Shown here piece after piece: positions 40,650 through 49,580 of a DNA stretch of 64,000 nucleotides. This DNA comes from Trichomonas vaginalis G3 (Eukaryota > Parabasalia > Trichomonadida > Trichomonadidae): positions 16,377,962 to 16,441,961 of the forward strand of contig NC_067208.1 in assembly GCF_026262505.1 (NCBI RefSeq), read 5' to 3'. Each line of letters opens with the position of its first letter. The first letter of the stretch is position 1. A program made the translations under genes and the position numbers. A model generated the notes under the pieces. That model had not been told where the DNA came from, made no database searches, and was given only the letters and a program-made list of their open reading frames with translations.

Positions 40650-41477
40650 TTATATACTCATGAAACTAAGTTCTAAGTAAAACGCATGGTATAATGGAAT
40701 TATTCTTTTTCTTCCATCTGTAGTAAACCATACTTGAAAGTCTGAAATACTTCCACTTGGTGGTTCGTATAACTTTGTAGGTTTTTCGTAAAAGTCATTT
40801 GCCAAGCATAAGAAAGAGTTTTGAGCGCCAGAAAATGAAGCATGAACAATAATAGCAGCTGGGTCGAAAACATCTTTAAATAAATATGGTTCATCTCTTG
40901 CATATCGACTGTAAATATTTGCTAAAGGAAGTTTGACTTTCTGATTTAACATTCTTTGCAAATAATACCATGACATTGCAGTGAATTCTGTATATATTTG
41001 TTCGTCTTTCTTTGGATTGTCTTCGTAGATTTGAAATGACACTTGTGAATTTTGTTTGTCATATACAATTCTCACATAAAGTGTGCTCTCGGTATTTGCA
41101 TATTCATCAGCATATTTTGCATAACATGAATTTATTTTATCTTCTATATTTTTTAACGCAGTCTGTAGAGAAGATGAAAGGTCAACTTGTATTAGCTCAA
41201 TTTCTTCCCACATTTTTCGTTTCCCTTCAGATATATAATCTATATGAAACCTTACAATAAATGGAAAACTTTTATCTTCTACAGACACAAACTTCATTCT
41301 ACGAAAGCCAATAGCTTTTGTGACAGATGGGTCTCTTAACCATCTTAATGGGTAGTCAAAACGATAGCCTTCATGCTTTACGGTCTCTGTCTCAAACTTT
41401 TGACCGACATTAGTAAAAAGTTCATCTAATGGTTTAGTTGTAGCAACTCTTGAATTTTCTTTTTCTATTGGAAGCAT
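40650..41477 (-). CDS. Unknown element protein, 275 aa (paralogue at 45741)
   Basis: Starts MLPIEKENSRVATTKPLDELFTN and contains GYRFDYPLRWLRDPSVTKAIGFRR, all closely matched at 45741. Beta-rich with a conserved end (SDFQVWFTTDGRKRIIPLYH). No family recognised. Position among virion-type genes suggests a structural protein. The start codon is 18 bp from that of the divergent fibre gene. Its 3' end lies at the border of the nested insert. Confidence 0.6.
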   Translation of the reverse strand: MLPIEKENSRVATTKPLDELFTNVGQKFETETVKHEGYRFDYPLRWLRDPSVTKAIGFRRMKFVSVEDKSFPFIVRFHIDYISEGKRKMWEEIELIQVDLSSSLQTALKNIEDKINSCYAKYADEYANTESTLYVRIVYDKQNSQVSFQIYEDNPKKDEQIYTEFTAMSWYYLQRMLNQKVKLPLANIYSRYARDEPYLFKDVFDPAAIIVHASFSGAQNSFLCLANDFYEKPTKLYEPPSGSISDFQVWFTTDGRKRIIPLYHAFYLELSFMSI

Positions 41478-41495
41478 ATTTTATCTAGAATAAAA
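41478..41495. promoter_or_regulatory. 18-bp divergent start region
   Basis: ATTTTATCTAGAATAAAA, nearly palindromic, is the entire gap between the ATG at 41477 (-) and the ATG at 41496 (+). Both directions present the T-run, Py, then A-rich pattern seen before other element genes. Confidence 0.6.
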
Positions 41496-42785
41496 ATGTC
41501 AAATGAAACAGCGTCTATGAGAGAAATACAACACAACCGACAACTCATTATGCAAGCTCTAAATAAGAACACAACAAACTTTTCAAACTATTCTAAGATA
41601 TCTGAGTCATTGAAAGAAGGAAACTTAAAACTGACATTAAACCCAATGACAGATGAGTTTCTGTTTCAAGACAATAAGAACCATACTGTCTGTATAAATC
41701 CAACAAAAGGAACTTTAAACGAGAAACCTATATCTGAACTTCTTTTGAAAGCAGATGTTGACAACAAAGCTGACAAAGAATATGTCATTGAAAAAGTTCA
41801 AGAAGAACATGACAGAGCAGATGCAACATATGCAACAAAAGATGACGTTGAAAATAAAGCAGATAAAACATATGTTGACGATGAGTTAGCACGTGTGGCT
41901 AGTGCGTTAGTGAAGAAGGCAGATAAGGAATATGTGGATGAAAAAGACAATGAAATTAAAGAAAGGGTTGAATGGTATAATGAACGGACATCGAAGATTT
42001 TAAAAACGAAAGCTGATACAGGATGGGTTTCAGGGTGTTTAGACCTTAAAGCCGACAAAGAAACTGTAGATATGTTGGCACAAACGGTTTCAAGTCATAC
42101 CAGAGGTTTAATGGAAGATGGACAACAGTTGAAAGAGCTTGAGAAAGGTGTTACAGAGTTAAGGAATACAAAAGCAGACTCGACATGGATAAAAGGATAT
42201 GTAGATGCAACAAAAGAGTATATTTTCACATGGACAGAAGGAACATACCCACAAAAATATCATAGACATAGCATCTCTGACGTAAATGAACTTGAAGAAA
42301 AGTTATATAAAAAAGCTGACAAAACAGAGCTTCAAACGTTAAAGACAGAAATACTTCAAACACTATATCCTATAGGTTCTATTTACACGTCAATGAACTC
42401 TACCAAACCAGAAGTAGTACTTGGTTTTGGAACTTGGACTCAAATAGTCGACAGGTTTTTGTATTGTGCAAACTCTTCAAAGGAAACAGGTGGAAGTAAA
42501 ACGATTTCAGGTGCAAATTTACCTGCGCACAGTCACTACATAGATTTAAGTACATCTCAAGCAGGTTGGCATAAGCATAGATATTGGGATTGGTCAGGAA
42601 TGACAAAAGGTAAAGGATATGATGTTAAAGACAACGTTAAGTTTGCTATAAATTGTTACTGGAGTGACACTCAGGGAGATGGAAACCATACACATAACGT
42701 TTCAGGATATACGCAAACAACGGGACAAAGTAAAGACTACATGCCACCTTACATGACAGTTTACGCATGGTATAGAAATGCTTAG
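41496..42785 (+). CDS. Phage-type tail-collar fibre protein
   Basis: 429 aa. The middle (about 85-290) has repeated Lys-Ala-Asp units (KADKEYVDEK, NKADKTYVDDE, LKADKETVDML, KKADKTEL) typical of trimeric phage fibre stalks. The C-terminal 140 residues match the tail-collar/short-fibre tip: YPIGSIYTSMNSTKPEV, FGTWTQIVDRFLYC, TGGSKT, LPAHSHYI, GNHTHNVSGYT and the closing MPPYMTVYAWYRNA. Known: such domains bind host receptors in caudoviruses and occur in some other virus-like elements. Here it most likely served as a virion attachment fibre. The frame is open over its full length. Start supported by the 18-bp divergent box. Confidence 0.85.
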   Translation: MSNETASMREIQHNRQLIMQALNKNTTNFSNYSKISESLKEGNLKLTLNPMTDEFLFQDNKNHTVCINPTKGTLNEKPISELLLKADVDNKADKEYVIEKVQEEHDRADATYATKDDVENKADKTYVDDELARVASALVKKADKEYVDEKDNEIKERVEWYNERTSKILKTKADTGWVSGCLDLKADKETVDMLAQTVSSHTRGLMEDGQQLKELEKGVTELRNTKADSTWIKGYVDATKEYIFTWTEGTYPQKYHRHSISDVNELEEKLYKKADKTELQTLKTEILQTLYPIGSIYTSMNSTKPEVVLGFGTWTQIVDRFLYCANSSKETGGSKTISGANLPAHSHYIDLSTSQAGWHKHRYWDWSGMTKGKGYDVKDNVKFAINCYWSDTQGDGNHTHNVSGYTQTTGQSKDYMPPYMTVYAWYRNA

Positions 42786-42809
42786 TCGTCATTTTCAACT
42801 TCTTTAGCA

Positions 42810-43733
42810 TATTCGTCAGGAGTTTCTTATATTTTAGGAACTGTCTTTGAAAGTATACCACCTTGAACCTTAACAAGTTTGAAACGAGGTCTGACAATAG
42901 TAGTTTTATCTTCTGCTTGCAGTCTGTACATTTTGCCATGTTTGCCTAAAACTTCATAATATTCTCTTGTATACTTTCTTCTATTTTTACGAACACGAAT
43001 GCGAGTACCTGTCGAGTTCCCATTGTTGTCATAGTCAATATATTTTCATATGGGTCGCGTTTAGGTATTTCTATTTTTACTTTGTCACCTTTCTTAAGTT
43101 TGAAGCCTGGCATTCTTTCTTGTCTATCCCTCTTAACTAAACTATTAAATATATAGTCTTTCTCTAAGTCAGGGTTGTTTTTCATTTCTTCGGGGAGTGG
43201 TTTCCCAAACCTTTTTGTTTACGGTTATTGTAAATATTTTAAAACTTGTCTCATCTTTGCCATGGAGAAGTGTCTATATTTGTCGTCATATGACATTTCA
43301 TCTACCTCACCACCTTGTGGTTGGTTTAAGTCTCTTAAGATTTTTTATACAGCTGTCAATGACACCAAGAGCAGAATTTTGTCGACAATGAAATATTGGT
43401 TTACATTTTTTGAACGCAGATAGTTTTTTACATCATCTGATTTGAAAGAACTTTCACAGTCAGATGTCAGTTTTGTTGGATGGTATTTGTCAACGAATAT
43501 TGTCAAAGCAGTTTCACATCTAAAATATTTTTGGACCATAATGGTATGGCTTCACAGTATCTTGTGTTTTGACCGACAAATATTAGCCAGTATGGAGGTC
43601 CATCTTCTCTATACCTCGGAATGTTTTCCAAGATATCCATAAACCAAGCATTTGGTGTTGAACTAAAGATTTTTACCATGAGTGCTTTCTTTGTTGCCTT
43701 AGAAACATAGGGGTCCTTGTTTGGATTCGTCAT
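42810..43733 (-). pseudogene. Retroviral-type integrase of the element, broken
   Basis: Several open pieces on one strand match the Polinton/retroviral integrase fold: core start with AWFMDILEN and YWLIFVGQNTRYCEAIPL, core end with KLTSDCESSFKSDDVKNYL, and a basic C-terminal domain (LKKGDKVKIEI). Known: this enzyme inserts Polintons and makes 5-6-bp target duplications. About three to five breaks; inactive as it stands. The start codon is 17 bp from that of the divergent gene at 43751. Confidence 0.75.
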
Positions 43734-43750
43734 TTTTTAACCCATAAGAA

Positions 43751-44152
43751 ATGGGTTTATTTGGCGCATTAGCAGGAGTTGCATCCAGATTTTTGCCCGC
43801 AGTGGGAACAATAGCCAGAGGTGTATTTGGAATTGGAAGGAAGATTTTGAGTACATTAGGTATACTTAAAGAGAAAGCACAACCTATTATACAAACTGTA
43901 CAGAAAGGTTGGGATGTAGCACGAGATGCAACAAATCTTATTCCAAATCCTGAAACAAGAGGAAAAGTTCAAGGATGGATGGACAATGTAGGAAGAGAAG
44001 CAGGAAACTACTATAACAAAGCAAATGACTACTATAACCAAGCAGGACACTATATGGACCAAGGTGAAAGATTCTTTAACAGAGGATATAACCATGCACA
44101 ACAATGGGTAAACAACAACCAACCGCAACCACCTCAAACGTGGGGAATGTAA
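43751..44152 (+). CDS. Small protein with hydrophobic Gly-rich N-terminus
   Basis: 133 aa. Residues 1-45 (MGLFGALAGVASRFLPAVG, ARGVFGIGRKIL) are hydrophobic and amphipathic; then a helix; then a Tyr/Asn/Gln-rich tail (YYNKANDYYNQAGHYMDQG). Similar in plan to the 80-aa protein at 38321. A minor capsid/penetration role of the pVI type is an analogy, not a demonstrated homology. Box ATTTTTTAACCCATAAGAA precedes the ATG. Confidence 0.6.
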   Translation: MGLFGALAGVASRFLPAVGTIARGVFGIGRKILSTLGILKEKAQPIIQTVQKGWDVARDATNLIPNPETRGKVQGWMDNVGREAGNYYNKANDYYNQAGHYMDQGERFFNRGYNHAQQWVNNNQPQPPQTWGM

Positions 44153-44171
44153 ATTTTTTTACTGAGATGAA

Positions 44172-44327
44172 ATGAACAATACAGCATTGAGACAAATGGG
44201 TTCAAGATGGATTTGTCGACTTCCAGCAGTTACACCACCACGTGTTTGTCAAGTTCTTCCTATACCTCAGGAAGTTTTAGACCGACTTAAAAAACCTAAA
44301 CAACCAGTTGAAAACAAACCAAACTAA
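44172..44327 (+). CDS. Very small element ORF, 51 aa
   Basis: Starts MNNTALRQMGSRWICRL and ends KQPVENKPN. The ATG is preceded by ATTTTTTACTGAGATGAA, the same 18 bases that precede the next ORF at 44347, which argues that both are expressed. No recognisable domain. Confidence 0.5.
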   Translation: MNNTALRQMGSRWICRLPAVTPPRVCQVLPIPQEVLDRLKKPKQPVENKPN

Positions 44328-44346
44328 AATTTTTTACTGAGATGAA

Positions 44347-44487
44347 ATGACCGAAGAAGTTGAAACGGTAGATTTGACACCACAAACAAAAAGTTCAGAA
44401 CCATTGTCAAAACCTGTCAAAGAACTTACAGATGAAGAGAAAAATTCAATAATAGAAAGTGCCAGGTCTGGAAATACAAAACCCTAA
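44347..44487 (+). CDS. Very small element ORF, 46 aa
   Basis: Acidic, starts MTEEVETVDLTPQTKSS. Preceded by an exact second copy of ATTTTTTACTGAGATGAA. Overlaps the next open frame by 29 bp. No family recognised. Confidence 0.4.
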   Translation: MTEEVETVDLTPQTKSSEPLSKPVKELTDEEKNSIIESARSGNTKP

Positions 44488-44932
44488 CTACAAAGTCACT
44501 TTTCATAGAAATGGAACGGCAAGTATCTCAAAAAAGAAACAGACTCTCACAAATAAAATATTGAAGTCTGAAGGAGCTTTCGAGACAACAGATGGGAAGG
44601 TATTCTTCACTGACCAACAGTTCATTATAGAACATCTCATTGACTTAGAGTCAAAATATTCTAAACTTTACAACAAACACAAAAAGTTGAAAGGAAAACA
44701 AAAACAAATGGCATATGATATTTATGAAGATGTTGACGACACAACCATACCTGCAAGTGAAGTAAAGTCAGGTGAACCAAAAAGTGACGAAAAACCGATA
44801 GAAGAAGGTGAGCCAAAAACTGAAGATAAACCAAAACCAAAGGTTAGTTTCCAAACTAAACCAAGTCAACCTTCATTAGCTGGTATGGGTTGGCGTCAAA
44901 GACTTATGGCAGCAGGCGGTTATGTAAAGTAA
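44459..44932 (+). CDS. Unknown element ORF, charged
   Basis: About 157 codons; 5' limit uncertain. Lys-rich with a helical middle (FIIEHLIDLESKYSKLYNK) and an acidic/Pro linker, ending SLAGMGWRQRLMAAGGYVK. No recognised domain. Lies between small virion-like genes on the same strand. Confidence 0.45.
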   Translation: MPGLEIQNPNYKVTFHRNGTASISKKKQTLTNKILKSEGAFETTDGKVFFTDQQFIIEHLIDLESKYSKLYNKHKKLKGKQKQMAYDIYEDVDDTTIPASEVKSGEPKSDEKPIEEGEPKTEDKPKPKVSFQTKPSQPSLAGMGWRQRLMAAGGYVK

Positions 44933-44976
44933 AGAAAAAAATATTTTTTTATTTTTATAGAAATGCCCCATATAGA

Positions 44977-45681
44977 ATGGATAGAAAATCTGCTAGAATA
45001 AAAGCAGAGTTAGAAAGATATGGTTGGAAAGTTTCAAAGAAGTTTAAATATAGGAAGGGAAGACCCATAAAAGTCTATGACAAATTGTCTGGTCTTCGCT
45101 ATGAAATGGACTTGGAAACAGCACGCGCAAATTATCCAAACAGACTAGAGAGGTTAGAAGAAGAACGTCTTATGGACATGCCTTTCGATGTTAGTGAGCC
45201 TCAAGTTGAAGGACACGACGGCTTTGCCAGGTTCTACTGGAAACATGACGAACAATTGCATCCTTTGAGGAGGAAAAAAGGAAAAGGTGAAGACGCACAT
45301 GCTCCCATGGAAAGAACAAGATATGCATATGAGAAGTATCGTGAAGTTAGAAGTAAAATTGGACAAGGTGGAGACTTTACAGTAAACTTTGACGAAGGAA
45401 AGAACAAAGAAGGCTTCATGGGAGTACTTGCTGCAATTCAAGACGGAAATAAGAAAGGATACAATCTCAGACTAACCGTAACAGATTTAGATGGTCATAT
45501 ATACTATGCACATGGCAATGTCACAACAGCCGCACAACTTCTTGACGCTTTCAAGACTACAAAGAGAGAACAAATGGTTGACTCCGACTCAGATATTTTG
45601 AATGCAATTGAAGGAATTACAAGTGTCAAGTTCGAATGGTACCAACCTAACCCTCAAGCAGTCAGACAACATGTTTGTTAG
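44977..45681 (+). CDS. Unknown element protein, 234 aa
   Basis: From the ATG at 44977 (MDRKSARIKAELERYGW); an ATG at 44963 opens only a short frame. Basic N-terminal 60 residues, an alpha/beta C-terminal half (NLRLTVTDLDGHIYYAHGN). No family recognised. T-rich box ATTTTTATAG lies upstream. Confidence 0.55.
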   Translation: MDRKSARIKAELERYGWKVSKKFKYRKGRPIKVYDKLSGLRYEMDLETARANYPNRLERLEEERLMDMPFDVSEPQVEGHDGFARFYWKHDEQLHPLRRKKGKGEDAHAPMERTRYAYEKYREVRSKIGQGGDFTVNFDEGKNKEGFMGVLAAIQDGNKKGYNLRLTVTDLDGHIYYAHGNVTTAAQLLDAFKTTKREQMVDSDSDILNAIEGITSVKFEWYQPNPQAVRQHVC

Positions 45682-45740
45682 ATGAGAAATATGAAGTAAA
45701 AACGTTTACTTTTAAAACAGTATATTTTTACATATATTAA

Positions 45741-46600
45741 ATGTTTCAGGTTGAAAAACAAAGAACAAAAGTAGCAGATACAAAACCGTTAGACTATATC
45801 TTTACAAACGCTGGTAGGACTATATCAGATGAAGAAATTTCATCTGGATCTTACAGGTTTGACTATCCAATTCGTTGGCTTCAAAGTCCTTCAGATGCAA
45901 AGGCAATAGGATTTAGAAGAGTTTTGTTTTCAAATAGAACTAACGCGTTTATGTTTGCAGTATATTTTCACGGTCAATATAGAGGTCATGATGGTCTAAT
46001 AGACAAATTTGACGAAATGAGAATCTTTACAATTCGTTCAGACGAAAGTCTTGAGAAGACTCTAAATGACTTTCAAACTCAAATAAACAAATACTACTGG
46101 GAATTTCAAGAAAAATACGATTCTTTACTAAATGGAACATACTATCTGAAACTAGAATATGACAAGATGAACTCCACAGTTTCATTTCAAAGGATTGAAA
46201 ATAACCCTCCAAGAGATACACAGTTTTATTTTGGCAAGTAGACAAACGTTCTTGGGCACAATTTCTTCGGTTACTAAACCAGAACGAACCATTACCACCT
46301 GACGGTCCGTTCTGGTTTATACGCCCACCAACAGATTTGACAGTTTATAGAAACGTGTTTGACCCTCAAAATGTCATGTGTCATGCAAGTTTCAGTTCAA
46401 GCAACAATAGTTTTCTTTGTATTGGTAAGGACTTTTATGACCTTACCTCTAAATTCTACGAACCACCTAGTAACAGTTTCTCTGACTTTCAAGTTTGGTT
46501 CACAACAAATGGTGTGCAACATATTGTTCCATTGTACTACGACTTTTATCTCGAATTGTCTTTCATATATAACTACGGAGAAGTGCTGAAAAAGTATTGA
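45741..46600 (+). pseudogene. Broken paralogue of the 40650 gene
   Basis: The beginning (FQVEKQRTKVADTKPLDYIFTN, GSYRFDYPIRWLQSPSDAKA) and the end (YEPPSNSFSDFQVWF, LYYDFYLELSF) match the 275-aa protein encoded at 40650-41477. One or two breaks. The ATG carries the element box (ATTTTTACATATATTAA). Two copies of this gene in one element suggest duplication within it. Confidence 0.7.
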
Positions 46601-46611
46601 AAAATACTTTT

Positions 46612-46660
46612 AGGGTAGAAGGTTAGATCTAACCTGTTTTCTAACCTGTTTTCTACCCTC
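46612..46660. repeat. Iteron block before the first KilA-N gene
   Basis: GGTTAGATCTAACC palindrome followed by two TTTTCTA(A/C)CC units, a variant of the iterons at the element ends. Confidence 0.75.
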
Positions 46661-47227
46661 TTGAATTTTCATGAATTTTGTGCTGAATTCGACAAAAATG
46701 AGTTTTTGGTTGAAAAAAGAGGTGGAGCCAAAAGTGGCTCGACCTCAAAACAAGCATTTTGTGAAGAATATACCAACCCGCGGAAAACAGCGGGTTGCTT
46801 TTTATACACAGTTCATGCAGGAATTCCTGATGAAATCAAACAGGTTAGAGGAATGTATGTAGACCCAAGACTTGTAAACTATATAGCAATGTGGGCTTCT
46901 CCAAAATATTGTATAGCAGTTGGAAAAATTATGGACTCCATAGACAAGAAAGTTCATGAGAAGTTAGATGAAGAAGAATTCGAAGATACAGTAGAGAATG
47001 CTAAACCTTTGTTCGAACAAGAAGTTAGAAAAATGCATGAAAAACAAATAGAACATGAACGTGAGATATGTTCTGGTTATAGAGACTCGCCATACGAACT
47101 AGACCAATGGGAACAAGAAGATTTAAAGAGAGAATTTAGAGAATATGAACTCGCTAAAATTTCATTAGAAGCTGCAGAAAAGAAGTTAAAAGTTTGGGGT
47201 CGTTTTGTACAAAAATATTGTGAGTAA
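46661..47227 (+). CDS. KilA-N domain protein (copy 1)
   Basis: The KilA-N core is at GMYVDPRLVNYIAMWASPKYCIAVGKIMDSI, with the family's WASP-like motif. A long charged coiled coil follows (about 100-185, with HEKQIEHEREI and EAAEKKLKVWG). The 5' limit is uncertain because iteron sequence runs into the frame. Known: KilA-N/Bro proteins bind DNA or RNA and are common in large DNA viruses and phages. First of three in a cluster separated by iterons. Confidence 0.65.
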   Translation: MNFHEFCAEFDKNEFLVEKRGGAKSGSTSKQAFCEEYTNPRKTAGCFLYTVHAGIPDEIKQVRGMYVDPRLVNYIAMWASPKYCIAVGKIMDSIDKKVHEKLDEEEFEDTVENAKPLFEQEVRKMHEKQIEHEREICSGYRDSPYELDQWEQEDLKREFREYELAKISLEAAEKKLKVWGRFVQKYCE

Positions 47228-47239
47228 ATGAACCATTTT

Positions 47240-47645
47240 TTTCGACAAAAATAATGTTTATGTTAGAATGTTAGATCTAACATGTTTTCTAACATGTTTT
47301 CTAACATCGTAGAAAACTCATGAGTTTTATACAGAATTCGGCAAAAATATAATTTAGGGTAGAAGGTTAGATCTAACCTGTCTTCTACCCTCTTTTCTAC
47401 CCTCTTGAATTTTCATGAATTTCTTCGTATATGTTTTGTCGAAACTTCTTCGTAAATGTTTTGTCAAGACTTCTTCGTAAATGTTTTGTCAAGACTTCTT
47501 CGTAAATGTTTTGTCAAGACTTCTTCGTAATGAGCGTAAAAGACCCAAAAATAATGTTTATGTTAGAATGTTAGATCTAACATGTTTTCTAACACGTTTT
47601 CTAACATCGTAGAAAACTCTCGAAATTCATGAATTTTGACACTTT
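47240..47645. repeat. Iteron block between KilA-N cluster genes
   Basis: Three palindrome modules (TTAGATCTAA) with TTTTCTAACA arms, and four copies of GTTTTGTCAAGACTTCTTCG, the same units as at the element ends. Confidence 0.85.
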
Positions 47646-47711
47646 CACAAAAAACATAAAAAATAAAGTTAGTTTTTTAAAAAAAATATTTTTTATTTTT
47701 ATTGTAAGAAC

Positions 47712-48626
47712 ATGTTAGCAACAACAGCACCAAACTCTTTAGTTATGAACCCAACTTCAATGTTAGTAGAGATGAAAAGCTTCATTCCTTCTTCATATAC
47801 TTTTGAAACAAAAATCCAGAAGATAAAGCAAGAACTTCTCCAAGGAGATTTAGACTGTAGTGCGAAAGATGAAACAAATGAACAGTATCTTTATGAAATG
47901 CAGGATATTATTGACCATCTACCTAAACTTCCTGAAATCCAACAACAAAAGCTTACTATTCCTGAATTCGACGAAATAGAAGTCAAAGCAACTGACTCAG
48001 TAGAAATAAAGAAGTTCATACGAAAGGTAAACTATGAGTTTCTAGGATTTCATTGCAACCACAAAGTCATGGACAAAGACTGCGATATGGTATATAAGAA
48101 CATCTCTGACATATATAAATCTGGGGAGTTTAAGACCTACGACAACTTTGTTTCGTTAGTTGCTGAATGTGTATGGCAGATAAGAGATAAAGATAGAAGA
48201 GGCAAAGTATGGAACGAACAAATAAGACCCGCTATGTTTGAGTTAAAGAAAACCATTGACGCCTTAGTCATACTAGCAGGTAAGGTTTCAGAATATAACG
48301 CAAAAATGAACCCGCAATGTTCTAAATGTAAAGCAGCAATGAGGAAATATAACTACTCCGTCAAAGAGATAGAACGTATGCGAAACGACTATGCAGATTT
48401 AAAGAAAGAAGCAGAGAAACCAGCAGAAGATAAAATGGACATGTTGACATTTCTGAACAAAAACTATCCAACAGCTGACGATTTCCTTCTATCTGACGTC
48501 AAGAAGAAATATAAAGAAACCTTCGGCATAGTTAAAACTTTTGACATACTGACAGAAGAAATAGAAGCTACGAAATTGTTTAGAGTCATGAACCATCGCA
48601 ACATATACCATGTAAAACGCTTGTAA
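47712..48626 (+). CDS. Unknown 304-aa protein in the KilA-N cluster
   Basis: Mostly helical; a possible zinc-binding knuckle CSKCKAAM and nearby CNH in FHCNHKVMDKDC; a C-terminal segment DDFLLSDVKKKYKETFGI. It shares its leader (AAATAAAGTTAGTTTT then a long T-rich run ending GTAAGAAC) with the next two genes of the cluster, so they are probably co-regulated. Family not recognised; a diverged KilA-N relative is possible. Confidence 0.55.
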   Translation: MLATTAPNSLVMNPTSMLVEMKSFIPSSYTFETKIQKIKQELLQGDLDCSAKDETNEQYLYEMQDIIDHLPKLPEIQQQKLTIPEFDEIEVKATDSVEIKKFIRKVNYEFLGFHCNHKVMDKDCDMVYKNISDIYKSGEFKTYDNFVSLVAECVWQIRDKDRRGKVWNEQIRPAMFELKKTIDALVILAGKVSEYNAKMNPQCSKCKAAMRKYNYSVKEIERMRNDYADLKKEAEKPAEDKMDMLTFLNKNYPTADDFLLSDVKKKYKETFGIVKTFDILTEEIEATKLFRVMNHRNIYHVKRL

Positions 48627-48815
48627 ATAGTTATGTTAGAAAACATGTTAGAAAACATGTTAGATCTAACATTCTAACATAAACATTATTTTTGCTGAAT
48701 TCCGTATGAAATTTCATGAGTTTTGTATGTTTTAGACCATGTTAGAAAACATGTTAGAAAACATGTTAGATCTAACATTCTAACATAAACATTATTTTTG
48801 CTGAAAAATGACCAA
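48627..48815. repeat. Iteron block between cluster genes
   Basis: Two modules with ATGTTAGAAAAC arms and the TTAGATCTAA palindrome, inverted relative to the block at 47240. A short hairpin CCTCGAAAAACCGAGG follows at about 48846-48861. Confidence 0.85.
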
Positions 48816-48968
48816 ATTTCATGAATTTCCTCATAAGATTGCTACCCTCGAAAAACCGAGGATAGAGATTCCGTATGAAAACAGTGAATTTCCTTAAGAT
48901 ACAAGATAGAAAAATAAAGTTAGTTTTTTTTAAAAAAAATATTTTTTATTTTGTATGTAAGAACAGAA

Positions 48969-49580
48969 ATGTTAAACATTGAGTTTGAAACAGTTAGAAA
49001 GATAGACAATGACACCAAAATGGTTAGAATTGGTGATTTAAACGTAAGATACTCAAAGAAATACAACAAATATTCTTTGTCAGACATTATATCTCCATCT
49101 GGAAAGAAACCACACGACTGGGTTAGAATTGCTTCTACTCAGAAAATTTTGACAAGAAATCCTAAGCTCATGATATCGGTAAGATTTCATGGAACTACAG
49201 CATATCTCATCGACAAAAGTCTTATACCAATAGTTTTGTTATGGTTAGACCCAGTTGTTGGATATAATTTCATAACATATGGTTTATTCGACTCAGAACG
49301 TTGCAGTGAAGGCTTACTTTACATCGTTCAGAAACCGAAGGACTTCAATACAAAGAGATATAAGATAGGAAGAACATATAATATAACTCAAAGATATGAC
49401 TCTACAGTCAATAGAGTTAAGGTTGTGTTCGTTAACGATATGAGAGCTGCAGAAACAGAACTACTTGAAAAGTTTGAGAAAATGTATGGTGCTCCCACGA
49501 AAGGTAGGGAAACGTTTGAAGTAGATGAGATAGATAAAGCTATAAAATTATTTGACGAAGTTGCTGAAAAATACATGTAA
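48969..49580 (+). CDS. KilA-N / T5orf172 GIY-YIG protein
   Basis: 203 aa from the ATG at 48969. Residues about 10-105 fit a KilA-N fold (GDLNVRYSKKYNKYSLSDI, HDWVRIAST, SLIPIVLLWLDP). Residues about 118-195 fit the T5orf172/MUG113 branch of the GIY-YIG nucleases: GLLYIVQKP, RYKIGRTYNITQRYDS, the catalytic-type Arg and Tyr in that stretch, a Glu in AAETELLEKF and the closing GRETFEV. Known: KilA-N plus T5orf172 fusions are widespread in phages and large DNA viruses. A DNA-cutting role is possible but unproven. Confidence 0.75.
   Translation: MLNIEFETVRKIDNDTKMVRIGDLNVRYSKKYNKYSLSDIISPSGKKPHDWVRIASTQKILTRNPKLMISVRFHGTTAYLIDKSLIPIVLLWLDPVVGYNFITYGLFDSERCSEGLLYIVQKPKDFNTKRYKIGRTYNITQRYDSTVNRVKVVFVNDMRAAETELLEKFEKMYGAPTKGRETFEVDEIDKAIKLFDEVAEKYM

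Larger units (their letters stand above)
38700..40650. mobile_element. Nested 1.95-kb insert with 21-bp inverted ends
   Basis: The ends at 38700-38720 and 40630-40650 read AGAATT, one variable base, then CCGAAAAAGTGACA: 20 of 21 positions pair. TA lies outside both ends (38698-38699 and 40651-40652), compatible with a TA target. Inside are 280 bp of AT-rich DNA, an array of 13 hairpins, one ORF (39998-40546) and, near the right end, repeated GTCACTTTTT. The insert splits the 3' end of the flanking element gene, with 91 bp of that gene present on both sides. No transposase recognised. Family unknown. Confidence 0.7.

Noticed and set aside
48945-48970. Possible trichomonad intron (GTATGT in the leader before 48969)
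   Set aside because: The trichomonad intron 3' signal (ACTAACACACAG type) is absent, and the same leader before 47712 lacks GTATGT.
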